Shown here: positions 1 through 6,975 of the stretch, in pieces
Layout of the letters: each line of letters starts with the position of its first letter
Position numbering within the stretch: position 1 is the first letter of the stretch
Assembly (NCBI GenBank): GCA_018609945.1
Contig: JAHENO010000307.1
Coordinates: 1 to 18,442 of the forward strand
Source: Haloarculaceae archaeon
GTDB taxonomy: Archaea > Halobacteriota > Halobacteria > Halobacteriales > Haloarculaceae
Direction of reading: 5' to 3'
DNA: 18,442 nucleotides
Notes under the pieces: generated by a model
Database searches by the model: none
What the model was told of the DNA's origin: nothing
The model's input: the letters and a program-made list of their open reading frames with translations, nothing else
Made by a program: the position numbers and the translations under genes

Positions 1-1
1 G

Positions 2-70
2 GAGGTCGGCGCCGCCCCCGACGTCAACGCCGAGAGTACGAAGTACAGCGTTAGAGGTGACACTGTGTGA
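2..70 (+). CDS. 3' end of an unidentified gene (partial)
   Basis: The second forward frame is open from the window edge to a TGA at 68-70 and encodes 22 residues ending in KYSVRGDTV. Its composition (Asp, Glu, Ala, Val) fits a haloarchaeal protein, while the first frame gives an implausible Arg-rich peptide that stops at 52-54. It probably belongs to the integrated element whose recombinase lies to the right. Too little is present to assign a function. Confidence 0.4.
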   Translation, partial: EVGAAPDVNAESTKYSVRGDTV

Positions 71-78
71 GCCTCCAG

Positions 79-183
79 ATGAGTGTCGATCGCGAGGTGC
101 TGGCAGCCTTGCTGGATCACGAGGACGAGGACGTCGCGCTCGCGGCGCGGGTCGTCTACAGACACCGCTACGGAGACCCATGA
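79..183 (+). CDS. Small hypothetical protein, 34 aa, in the integrated element
   Basis: An ATG at 79, eight bases after the preceding stop codon, opens a 34-codon frame ending at TGA 181-183. The peptide is acidic and predicted largely helical (MSVDREVLAALLDHEDEDV at the N terminus, ending in RYGDP). The spacing suggests co-transcription with the upstream gene. The last 16 bases overlap the 3' end of the convergent integrase gene. No family is recognised. The reasons to consider it real are haloarchaeal amino-acid usage and tight spacing; the reasons for doubt are its length and the lack of any motif. It could be a small regulatory or excision-related protein of the element, but nothing in the sequence shows that. 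Confidence 0.4.
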   Translation: MSVDREVLAALLDHEDEDVALAARVVYRHRYGDP

Positions 184-1406
184 CGGGAGAGTGCCTCCTC
201 CACCAAGTCCGATGCGACGTCGGGGTCGGACTCGATCTCTTCGAGCATATCGAGCAGTGCCGCCCGCTCCTCGGCGTCGTCCGAGCGCGCCATCGCCTCT
301 CGCAGCGACGACTTGACGCGTTCGGCCGTCTCCGCTGCGACGGGGTCGGTCGCCGCTCCACACCACACGCACACCGGCTCGTCGTGAGGCGTCTCCTTGC
401 CACAGCGGCGACACTCGATGGGTGCCAGCTCCTCGCCACCCGTCTCCTCAACCTCGATACCGTGCAGCGCCGCGTACTGTCGATTCTCGTCACCTTCACC
501 GAAGCGGGCGACATAGCGGGCGACCGCCTCACTGTTCCGGGATCGCCCCTGTCGGTCCTCGATGAGGGCGGCGTTGGCGCCCTGTCTGGCCAGCCACGAG
601 GCGTTGGACTTCCGGAAGTTCGTCGGCGTCACTGGCTTCGCTATGTCGGCGCGGTCGGCGATGATCTCGAAGATGTCGAGGAACCGCCGATAGCTCAACG
701 CCTCCGGGCTCGTCAGCTTGCACCACAGCGGCGCCTGCGGGTCGTCACTTGCCGGGTGATCGCCCAGCCATTCCGCGAGATACGGTTCCGAGGGCACCAG
801 TGTCACCGAGCGCTGGCCTGTCTTGCCGTCGACGCGCACCTGAAGGCCATAATCGGCTTCCGAGATATCGCCGACACGCAGCTCGCGGAGTTCGCCACTG
901 CGGGCGCCGGCGTCGAACGCGACCGCGATGAGGGCGGCATCTCTGGTGTTGGCGGCCGCATCGATCATTGGCTTGACGTCGTCCTCCCACCGCAGCATCT
1001 TCGCCGGGTCCGGCGCCGGATCGTAGTTATCCGGCGTTGTGGCCGGCACCCAGGCCAGTGCGTCCGGCACCTCGTCACCCTCGGTGGTTCGCTTGCCGAA
1101 CATCCGCAGGGCGACCCGGTAATCGCGGTTCGTCTCCGGGTTCTCGTACGTGCGATTGATCCACTCGACGATCGTTTCCGCCACCTCGCGGTCCGTACGA
1201 GCGGCCGCGAGCGAGACATCCACGTGTTCGGCCATTCGCGTACAATGACGCAACAACTTCAAATTCCGATGCGCAGAATACTCCGAGGAAAGCAATGCCA
1301 TTCGACTACTGAATTCGAGGAGGGCGTCGGCATCGCGCTCCGAGACGTCCCGCTCGCCGCCCTCGATCGCATCCTCCAGTGTTTCGACCTGATCCTGGGC
1401 ACCCAT
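168..1406 (-). CDS. Tyrosine recombinase (site-specific integrase) with C-terminal zinc ribbon
   Basis: This 412-residue protein is an integrase of the haloarchaeal tyrosine-recombinase type. Residues 1-130 form the helical core-binding part. The catalytic part follows, with Arg169 in the GARSGELREL box, Lys195 in DGKTGQR, and the box around Arg265 (PTNFRKS), where Thr262 stands at the position of the usual His of HxxR. Tyr298 (VARYVARF) is the likely nucleophile; Tyr311 is a second candidate. A zinc ribbon follows (C332xxC335, C346xxC349), and then an acidic helical tail. It would catalyse integration and excision of the element at the left of the window. Its start codon lies 42 bases from the 3' end of tRNA-Thr and it is transcribed leftward, away from the tRNA, as is normal for tRNA-targeting elements. 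The frame is intact. As far as I recall, the PTNFRKS form is seen in related haloarchaeal integrases, so the missing His need not mean inactivity. Confidence 0.9.
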   Translation of the reverse strand: MGAQDQVETLEDAIEGGERDVSERDADALLEFSSRMALLSSEYSAHRNLKLLRHCTRMAEHVDVSLAAARTDREVAETIVEWINRTYENPETNRDYRVALRMFGKRTTEGDEVPDALAWVPATTPDNYDPAPDPAKMLRWEDDVKPMIDAAANTRDAALIAVAFDAGARSGELRELRVGDISEADYGLQVRVDGKTGQRSVTLVPSEPYLAEWLGDHPASDDPQAPLWCKLTSPEALSYRRFLDIFEIIADRADIAKPVTPTNFRKSNASWLARQGANAALIEDRQGRSRNSEAVARYVARFGEGDENRQYAALHGIEVEETGGEELAPIECRRCGKETPHDEPVCVWCGAATDPVAAETAERVKSSLREAMARSDDAEERAALLDMLEEIESDPDVASDLVEEALSRHGSP

Positions 1407-1448
1407 GCACCGCTGGTCGGCGCGTGGGATTGTGAAGGTTTTGCTCAG

Positions 1449-1480
1449 AGCCGGTGGAGGGATTTGAACCCTCGGCCTAT
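1449..1480 (-). other. Probable attachment site (3' half of tRNA-Thr gene)
   Basis: The integrase gene lies directly beyond the 3' end of the tRNA, and integrases of this kind usually recombine within the anticodon-to-3'-end part of a tRNA gene. The crossover core should therefore lie within roughly these bases, and a direct repeat of the tRNA 3' end should exist at the other end of the element, outside the window. No second copy was found inside the window. The exact limits are inferred. Confidence 0.45.
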
Positions 1481-1523
1481 TCCTTACGAAGGAATCGCTC
1501 TAGCCAGTCTGAGCTACACCGGC
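1449..1523 (-). tRNA. tRNA-Thr (anticodon CGU)
   Basis: The reverse strand folds as a full tRNA. The acceptor stem pairs GCCGGTG with CACCGGC, the anticodon stem ATTCC/GGAAT encloses the seven-base loop TTCGTAA (anticodon CGT, reading ACG threonine codons), and the T arm contains the GGTTCAAATCC sequence. The base after the acceptor stem, position 73, is U, as known for haloarchaeal threonine tRNAs. CCA is not encoded and there is no intron. A TATA-like element lies about 30 bases upstream. The 3' end borders the integrase and is the likely integration target; the gene remains complete. Confidence 0.97.
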
Positions 1524-1550
1524 ACGCGTCATAATCTTGTGCCGATACTG

Positions 1551-1558
1551 GCTAAAAG
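1551..1558 (-). promoter_or_regulatory. TATA-like box of tRNA-Thr
   Basis: The reverse strand reads CTTTTAGC here, 28-35 bases upstream of the first base of the mature tRNA, the expected distance if transcription begins close to the tRNA 5' end. Confidence 0.5.
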
Positions 1559-1593
1559 GATTGCGAATCCCGGTCGGGCGTGCCTGCCACCGG

Positions 1594-2607
1594 TCAGCGC
1601 CCGAGGCGGACGTCCAGCACCACGTTGAGTTCGTGGGGGGCGTACGACCGGACGGTCCGGCGCGTCTCGACGGTCACCTCGTAGGCCGGTTCGGCGGCTG
1701 CCCGGATCGCCCGCTCGCCCGGCCCGTAGGGGTCCTCGTCGCTCTGGATGTCGTAGTAGTGGAGCAGACACGACTCCCCCGCCAGCGCCACAGCCGTCTC
1801 CAGAAACTCGTCGGCGCTGTGGGGGAGATTCATCACCACGCGGTCGGCCCACCCCTCGTAGTCGGCCGCGAGCTCGCGGACGTCGCCACAGAGCGCGGTC
1901 AGGCGGTCGGAGACGCCGTTGCGCTCGGCGTTCTCCCGGAGGTACTCGACGGCCGTTTCGTTGATGTCCGTCGCGACCACCTCGGCGCCACGTCGGGCGA
2001 TGGGGACGGCGTAGGGGCCGACGCCGGCGAACATGTCGAAGACGCGCTCGCCGGCGGCCACCTGCTCGGCCACGCGGTGGCGCTCGGTCGCGAGGCGCGG
2101 GGAAAAGTACACCGACGCGAGGTCGAGTGCGAACTCGCAGCCGTACTCGCGGTGGACCGTCTCCGTCGGCGCGCGGTCGGTGGCTCCCTCCCCGCTGGCC
2201 CCCGCGTCGGCGAGCACCTCCCACTCGCGGACGCGTTCCTCGCCCCGGATTTTCGAGGCTCTGTTGAGCACCGCCCGGGCCGGCAGTGCCGACTCGACGA
2301 TGGCGTCGGCGAGTGCCCGCGCACGCTCGGGGTCGTCCTCGTCGACGATGACGAGGTCGCCCAGGCGCTCGTAGGACGGCTCGAAGCCGAGGATGTCGGC
2401 GGGCATCGTCTCTGTCTCCCGGGCCGGCAGCTCGCGGTACACCACCTCGAACTCGCCGGGGACGGCACCGGCGTCCACGACCGGGACGTACAGCCAGCCG
2501 TCATCGGCGACGATTTCGTGGCCGCTGTCCACGAGGTCCGCCTCGGCCAGGCGCGCCCGGGTCCCCTCGCCAGCCTCGCGCTCCACCCGGACGCAGGGTA
2601 CCGACAT
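1594..2607 (-). CDS. trm5: tRNA (guanine37-N1)-methyltransferase Trm5
   Basis: This 337-residue SAM-dependent enzyme methylates N1 of G37, next to the anticodon, and so prevents frameshifting. The N-terminal third corresponds to the D1/D2 RNA-binding regions. The catalytic domain shows YFSPRLATER (167-176), the SAM loop DMFAGVGPY (191-199), the acidic DINETAV strand (214-220) and the characteristic NLPHSADEF box (260-268). The open frame continues 19 codons further upstream, but MSVPCVRVER at 2607 is the better start: the upstream residues are unlike the family and a TATA-like GCTTACTC lies about 27 bases before it. The gene is divergent from dphB with 88 bases between start codons, so two translation-related modification genes share one promoter region. 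Confidence 0.93.
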   Translation of the reverse strand: MSVPCVRVEREAGEGTRARLAEADLVDSGHEIVADDGWLYVPVVDAGAVPGEFEVVYRELPARETETMPADILGFEPSYERLGDLVIVDEDDPERARALADAIVESALPARAVLNRASKIRGEERVREWEVLADAGASGEGATDRAPTETVHREYGCEFALDLASVYFSPRLATERHRVAEQVAAGERVFDMFAGVGPYAVPIARRGAEVVATDINETAVEYLRENAERNGVSDRLTALCGDVRELAADYEGWADRVVMNLPHSADEFLETAVALAGESCLLHYYDIQSDEDPYGPGERAIRAAAEPAYEVTVETRRTVRSYAPHELNVVLDVRLGR

Positions 2608-2666
2608 ATTCCCTACTCCGGGACCGCTCGGAGTAAGCGTGACGCTCCGGGACCTCCGCCGCACCC

Positions 2667-2671
2667 TTTAA
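2667..2671 (+). promoter_or_regulatory. TATA-like box of dphB
   Basis: TTTAA is centred 27 bases before the dphB ATG and implies a leaderless mRNA. It is an A/T patch in otherwise G/C-rich sequence. Confidence 0.5.
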
Positions 2672-2695
2672 CCGCCCCTCGCTCCGAGTTGGGCC

Positions 2696-3463
2696 ATGCT
2701 CACTTTCGTCGGCCTGGGGCTCTACGACGAGCGCTCGATCTCTCTCCGGGGTCGCGAGGCCATCGCCGACGCGGACAGCGTCTTCGCGGAGTTCTACACC
2801 AGCAAGCTCGCCGGCGCCACGGTCGCCGACATCGAGGCGGCCCACGGCGTCGACATCGAAGTCCGCGACCGGGCCGGTGTCGAACAGCATCCCGACCCCA
2901 TCCTGAAGGCTGCCCGCGACGGCCACGCGGCGTTTCTCGTCGCCGGCGACCCGATGATATCGACGACGCACGTCGACCTCCGGTTGCGCGCCCACGAACG
3001 GGACGTCGAGACGCGAGTGATCCACGGCACGACCGCACAGACCGCGGCGAGTTCGCTGACGGGCCTCCAGAACTACCGGTTCGGGAAGGCAACGACGCTC
3101 CCGTTCGAACGCTCCCACGGCGGCGACGGCGTGCCCGGGAGCGTCCTCGAGACGATCGCTGCCAACCGAGAGCGCGGTCTCCACACGCTGGTCTACCTCG
3201 ACATCGACCGCGAGGCCGACGACTACATGACCAGCGACGGTGCGGCCCAGCGCCTCGTCGAGGCGGGCGAGACGGGGCTGGCCGTCGTCGTCGGCCAGGC
3301 GGGCAGCGACGACCCGACCGTCGTGGCCGACTGCCTCCCGGCGCTTCGCGAGCGGTCGTTCGGTCCACCGCTCCACCTGCTCGTCCTCCCGGGGGAGTTG
3401 CACCCCATCGAGCGCGACGCACTCCGGGCTCTCGCCGGGGCGCCCGAGAACGCACTAGAGTGA
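2696..3463 (+). CDS. dphB: Diphthine synthase (DPH5 family)
   Basis: This 255-residue SAM-dependent methyltransferase acts in diphthamide synthesis on the conserved histidine of archaeal elongation factor 2. It has the tetrapyrrole-methylase-like fold. The N terminus is MLTFVGLGLYDERSISLRG, and the family motif VAGDPMISTTHVDL follows at about residues 81-94, with GTTAQTAASS and LQNYRFGKATTLPF downstream. The C-terminal part (PPLHLLVLPGELHPIERDAL) also matches the family. Length is normal for DPH5 proteins. The ATG at 2696 has a TATA-like box at the leaderless distance. The gene ends one base before the end of the convergent artA gene. Its pairing with trm5 is a functional neighbourhood rather than an operon. 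Confidence 0.95.
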   Translation: MLTFVGLGLYDERSISLRGREAIADADSVFAEFYTSKLAGATVADIEAAHGVDIEVRDRAGVEQHPDPILKAARDGHAAFLVAGDPMISTTHVDLRLRAHERDVETRVIHGTTAQTAASSLTGLQNYRFGKATTLPFERSHGGDGVPGSVLETIAANRERGLHTLVYLDIDREADDYMTSDGAAQRLVEAGETGLAVVVGQAGSDDPTVVADCLPALRERSFGPPLHLLVLPGELHPIERDALRALAGAPENALE

Positions 3464-3464
3464 A

Positions 3465-4460
3465 TCAGTCGCCCGGGTTCGGCTCCCCGCGGTCGCTTTC
3501 CTCGGGGAGATCGAAGGCGGCCGCGAGGTCGTACTCCCGGCCGGTCGCCAGGTAGAGGACGTCCTCGATGACCACGAGCACCTCGGGGAGTTCGCGGACG
3601 ACCAGCCACGTGATGACCACGAGCGCGACCACCGACGCGCTCTGTGCGATGATGCGGTCCGAGACGATGTAGGATACCATATACCCCTCCTGGAGACCGA
3701 ACAGCCCCATCACGACGTCGGGGAAGACGTGGGTCATCTGGTTGCCGAACGTGACGCCGATGAAGACGTTCCGGACGAGGTTGAGCGCGTAGATGATGGG
3801 GATAGAAACCGCGAACGCGCGGAGTTTGCGGCGGACGGGTGCCGGCACGGCACCGATCAGTCCGACGAAAATCGCCATGCTCCCGACGCCGGTACAGGCG
3901 AGGGCGATGTTGTACGTGATCGGGATGTCGCCGTTGTAGAACGCGAACGTGCTCTCGTATGGGTAGGTCTTCTGTGCGATCCGGAGCGTCTCGCCGGACT
4001 GGGACTCGATGGTCAGACCGCCGACGACCTCCGGGTGGAAGCCCAGCAGATTCATCAACAGTTCCGTGTGGACCGTCACCATCTCGATGAGCGGCCGGCG
4101 GACTGCGTCGAGGGCCATGAACGGAAAATAGAACAGTCCCATGAGAGCCACAGCACGCGAGAGGATGAACAGCGAATCCCGGCCGCGCGCGAGGACGTAT
4201 CCGACGTACAGTGACAGCGGGACAGCGACGATACTCCCGAGGCCCTCGATGACGCTGCGCTGTTCGAGGATGAAGTAGGGGACCAGCGCCAGCCAGAAGA
4301 GCCCGAAGACTGCCCAGGCAGCGACGAGGAGCGGGCGGGCACGGTCGCGGTCGTGGGCCGCGAGCAGGGAGCCGGCGACGAACAGCGCCACTGCGAGCCA
4401 GCCCAGCGACTCGGAGTTGCCGGCCATCCACTCCACGACCGCGGCGGCTGGCACGACCAT
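3465..4460 (-). CDS. artA: Archaeosortase A
   Basis: This 331-residue multi-pass membrane protein is a transpeptidase-like enzyme. ArtA processes proteins carrying a C-terminal PGF-CTERM signal, such as the S-layer glycoprotein, and couples removal of that segment to lipid anchoring at the cell surface. About eight hydrophobic segments are visible. The catalytic residues appear as Cys189 in ALACTGVGS, Arg230 in ALNLVRN and Arg269 in VSDRI. The spacing of these three matches the Cys173/Arg214/Arg253 triad reported for Haloferax volcanii ArtA, with a constant offset of 16. The ATG at 4460 is supported by a TATA-like element about 30 bases upstream. The C-terminal cytoplasmic tail is acidic (EESDRGEPNPGD). 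It is convergent with dphB with essentially no gap. Confidence 0.95.
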   Translation of the reverse strand: MVVPAAAVVEWMAGNSESLGWLAVALFVAGSLLAAHDRDRARPLLVAAWAVFGLFWLALVPYFILEQRSVIEGLGSIVAVPLSLYVGYVLARGRDSLFILSRAVALMGLFYFPFMALDAVRRPLIEMVTVHTELLMNLLGFHPEVVGGLTIESQSGETLRIAQKTYPYESTFAFYNGDIPITYNIALACTGVGSMAIFVGLIGAVPAPVRRKLRAFAVSIPIIYALNLVRNVFIGVTFGNQMTHVFPDVVMGLFGLQEGYMVSYIVSDRIIAQSASVVALVVITWLVVRELPEVLVVIEDVLYLATGREYDLAAAFDLPEESDRGEPNPGD

Positions 4461-4485
4461 TCCCTCGCGAGTACGCCGATAGCGA

Positions 4486-4494
4486 CCATATGTC
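4486..4494 (-). promoter_or_regulatory. TATA-like box of artA
   Basis: The reverse strand reads GACATATGG centred about 30 bases before the artA ATG. The forward-strand ATG hidden in this box (4490) is not a convincing start for the downstream DUF2797 gene. Confidence 0.45.
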
Positions 4495-4573
4495 TTGTCG
4501 TTGGTGCCGGGGACCGCACACGACCGCCGGCCGAACCGACACCCTCAATCGAGCCGCCGACCTACGACGCGGC

Positions 4574-5338
4574 GTGCAGGTGGTCGGCTACGAGACGGCG
4601 GCGGGCGGCGAGACGGACCAGGCCGCGCTGGTCATCGCCACCGACGGGACGGTCAGCCGCGAACCGCTCGGTCCCGGACACGACCTCTCCTACGCGCTCG
4701 GCGAGCGCCACTGTGCCGGCACCGTCGAGGGCGACCGTCACGTCGCGTGTTCCCGCTCGAAGGCCCCCTACTGCGAGCAACACACCTCCCGGTGGGCCTG
4801 CGCCCGCTGTCGTGGCGACTGTGACCTTCCACTGGAGAGTTGCCGGGAGGAACACGCCGTCTACCTCGCGGCGTTCGCGCCGGCGACGTTCAAGGTCGGC
4901 GTCACGCGCTCGTGGCGGCTGGAGACGCGCCTGCGCGAGCAGGGCGCCGACCGCGCGGCCCACCTCCGGACGGTCGCGGACGGCCGCATCGCACGGCAGA
5001 TCGAGGCCGACATCGCCGCGACGGTGGGCGACCGCGTGCGCGTTCCCGCGAAAGTGCGCGGCCTCCACCGGTCGGTCGACGAGGAGGCCTGGGAATCGCT
5101 ACTCGGGGGGTTCGACCCGCTCGCGACCTACAGCTTCGAGTACGGGCTGGCGCTGGCGGACCGGCCGATGGCCGAGACGCTCGCGACCGGAACCGTCCGC
5201 GGGACCCAGGGGCGGGTGCTCGTACTCGACCGCGAGGGGGGCACCTACGCCGTCGACATGCGCGACCTGGTCGGGTACGAACTCCGGGCGGGCGAACCCG
5301 ACAGGAATCTCCAGTCGAGCCTCGCCGCATTCGAGTGA
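4574..5338 (+). CDS. DUF2797 family protein
   Basis: The protein has about 254 residues. It carries a cysteine/histidine-rich stretch (CAGT, ACSRSK, YCEQH, ACARCRGDC, ESCREEH) that probably binds zinc. A segment YLAAFAPATFKVGVTRSWR follows and resembles the start of a GIY-YIG-like fold; this resemblance is my inference from the pattern. The family is widespread in haloarchaea with no established function. I chose the GTG at 4574 (VQVVGYETAAGG) because the 28 codons between 4490 and 4574 look unlike coding sequence of this family. The alternative ATG at 4490 sits inside the artA TATA element. The gene stands alone between divergent artA and a downstream dehydrogenase gene that begins 47 bases later. 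Confidence 0.8.
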   Translation: MQVVGYETAAGGETDQAALVIATDGTVSREPLGPGHDLSYALGERHCAGTVEGDRHVACSRSKAPYCEQHTSRWACARCRGDCDLPLESCREEHAVYLAAFAPATFKVGVTRSWRLETRLREQGADRAAHLRTVADGRIARQIEADIAATVGDRVRVPAKVRGLHRSVDEEAWESLLGGFDPLATYSFEYGLALADRPMAETLATGTVRGTQGRVLVLDREGGTYAVDMRDLVGYELRAGEPDRNLQSSLAAFE

Positions 5339-5385
5339 CCGGCACGGCCAGCAACCTACTTGACTGCGGGGACCCAGGCGGCCGT

Positions 5386-6078
5386 ATGGACGGAGAGACC
5401 GCAGTCGTCACGGGGGCGAGCCGTGGCATCGGCGCGGCCGTCGCTCGCCGCTTTGCCGAGGACGGTGGACACGTCGTCATCTGTGCCCGCGACGCCGACG
5501 ACCTGGCGGCGGTCGCGGCCGACATCCGCGCCGAGGGCGGCACCGTCACGACAGTGCGCGCAGACGTCCGCGACGAGTTCGACGTCGAACGGCTGATGGA
5601 ACGCGCCGCCCGCGCGGGCCATGGCATCGACACCGTGGTCGCCAACGCCGGGGTCTATCACGGTCCACCCGGCGAGACGCCGCTCCCCGGGGAGTCGTAT
5701 GCGGCCGTCGACGACCACCTCCGGACCAACGTCCGCGGCGTCTTTGCGACCGTCCGCGAGGCGGTCCCGCACCTGGCCCCGGAGGCGCGCGTGCTCGTCA
5801 CCTCCGGCCGGGTCGCCCGCGAACCGAAGCCGGGCTACGGTTCCTACGCCGTCTCGAAGGCGGCTGCCGAGGCCGTCGCCGGACAGTTTGCCGCCACGCT
5901 CGACTCTCCTGTGGGCGTGGTCGATCCCGGACAGGTCGCCACCGGTCTCGCAGGCGGGAACGGTTTCGATCCCGCCGACGTCGCCGAGCAGTTCCTCTGG
6001 GCCGCCCGCGAGGCCGACCCGGACGCCGTCGACGGTGCCGTCCTCGACCGCCGGGACTGGCGCGAGGCGACCCGATAG
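5386..6078 (+). CDS. Short-chain dehydrogenase/reductase (classical SDR)
   Basis: This 230-residue NAD(P)-dependent oxidoreductase shows the full classical SDR set: TGASRGIG at 9-16 binds the cofactor, NAG is at 87-89, Asn115 is in RTNVRG, Ser140 is in LVTSGR, and Tyr154 and Lys158 lie in YAVSK. PGQVATGL at 181-188 is the usual PG motif after the active site. Length is slightly short for the family because the substrate-binding region is compact. The substrate cannot be told from sequence. The ATG at 5386 gives the normal N terminus MDGETAVVTGASRG, even though the frame is open far upstream through the end of the previous gene. It lies 47 bases after the DUF2797 gene on the same strand, and the ZIP transporter follows after 42 bases with its own promoter. 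Confidence 0.92.
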   Translation: MDGETAVVTGASRGIGAAVARRFAEDGGHVVICARDADDLAAVAADIRAEGGTVTTVRADVRDEFDVERLMERAARAGHGIDTVVANAGVYHGPPGETPLPGESYAAVDDHLRTNVRGVFATVREAVPHLAPEARVLVTSGRVAREPKPGYGSYAVSKAAAEAVAGQFAATLDSPVGVVDPGQVATGLAGGNGFDPADVAEQFLWAAREADPDAVDGAVLDRRDWREATR

Positions 6079-6088
6079 ACCGGTACGC

Positions 6089-6116
6089 TTATTAACTTCA
6101 CCGGATTTGTTAATAA
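6089..6116. promoter_or_regulatory. Inverted repeat over the TATA box of the ZIP gene (putative operator)
   Basis: TTATTAAC (6089-6096) and GTTAATAA (6109-6116) are perfect inverted copies separated by 12 bases, so their centres are 20 bp apart, about two helical turns. The left arm lies at the TATA position, 25-32 bases before the ATG, and the right arm covers the expected transcription start. A dimeric repressor bound here would block the transcription factors and polymerase. The combination with a metal transporter suggests a metal-responsive regulator, but the identity of any such protein is inference. Confidence 0.55.
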
Positions 6117-6120
6117 TACG

Positions 6121-6975
6121 ATGGGGAGTAACGCAGTCGCACGGCTCAACAGGACGGTGCGAGGCGTCTCGTCGGTCGGGATCGCCGGGACCGTGCTGTT
6201 GGTCGCACTCTCGGGGCTGGCGGCCATGGCGGGACTGCGAAAGGTACTCGTCATCTCGTGGGTGGCCTTCGGGGCGATGGCCGCCGGGGCCGCGCTGGGG
6301 CAGGCCGCCTCGACGTCGTACCCGCGGCGGCTCGTGTGGGGCTACGGGCTGGCGAGCGGCGCGATGGTCACGAGTTCGGCCGTGTTCCTGCTCCCGCAGG
6401 CGATCGGGCTGGCGCCCCGCGTCGGCGGCTTCGGGGTCGCCGCCGGTCTCCTGGTGGGCTACGGCGCACACGTCGTCGGGCACCGTCTCGGCCACGTCGA
6501 CGTCGATCTGGACCTGACCGCCGCTCAGATCACCGCCCACGCCCTCGCGGCGGGGCTGATCATCGGACTGGTCTACACGTCGATGCCGGCACTCAGCCTC
6601 CTGCTGGGACTGGCAATCGTCTCGCACAAGGGTCCGGCCGGGTACGCCGCCGCACACCGACTCCGGGAGGCGAACAAGCCCGTCTCGGCGCTGCTGTTGC
6701 CGGCGGCGGCGGTCGGGATCACCGCCCTCCCCGCCGCGCTCCTGACGGTGCCCGAGGTTGTCGCGGTCAACGCCGCTATCTTCGGGTTCGCCGCCGGCGT
6801 CTTCCTGCACGTCGCGATGGACTTCTTGCCATCCTGTGAGGTCGGCGGCGAGGTCGACGAGGTGTGTTCGCTCTCCGAGCAGTCACACGCCCTCCTGGAT
6901 CAGTTGCGGGTTCACGCCGTCGCGAGCACGCTGCTCGGTGGGTTCGCGGTCTTTCTGGGCTGGCTACTCGTCTAG
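6121..6975 (+). CDS. ZIP family metal transporter
   Basis: This 284-residue integral membrane protein has about eight transmembrane segments. Segment IV carries AHALAAGLIIG with His140 and segment V carries SHKGPAG with His169, the two signature helices of ZIP proteins that import zinc or other divalent metals. The Glu that normally follows the Pro in the helix V motif (H-x-x-P-E-G) is Ala here, so metal coordination may differ from standard members. A third His lies in FLHVAMDFLP near residue 230, where ZIP proteins often have another polar pair. The ATG at 6121 is placed by an A/T-rich promoter with a perfect inverted repeat. The stop TAG overlaps the stop of the convergent YkgJ-type gene within one CTAG. 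The metal carried is unknown. Confidence 0.85.
   Translation: MGSNAVARLNRTVRGVSSVGIAGTVLLVALSGLAAMAGLRKVLVISWVAFGAMAAGAALGQAASTSYPRRLVWGYGLASGAMVTSSAVFLLPQAIGLAPRVGGFGVAAGLLVGYGAHVVGHRLGHVDVDLDLTAAQITAHALAAGLIIGLVYTSMPALSLLLGLAIVSHKGPAGYAAAHRLREANKPVSALLLPAAAVGITALPAALLTVPEVVAVNAAIFGFAAGVFLHVAMDFLPSCEVGGEVDEVCSLSEQSHALLDQLRVHAVASTLLGGFAVFLGWLLV

Noticed and set aside
57..1628. Long forward open frame across the integrase and tRNA
   Set aside because: It is Arg/His-rich, runs through a tRNA gene and lies antisense to a clear integrase; it is a GC-bias shadow.
1537..3555. Forward open frame across trm5 and dphB
   Set aside because: It overlaps two well-supported genes in the wrong frames and changes composition midway.
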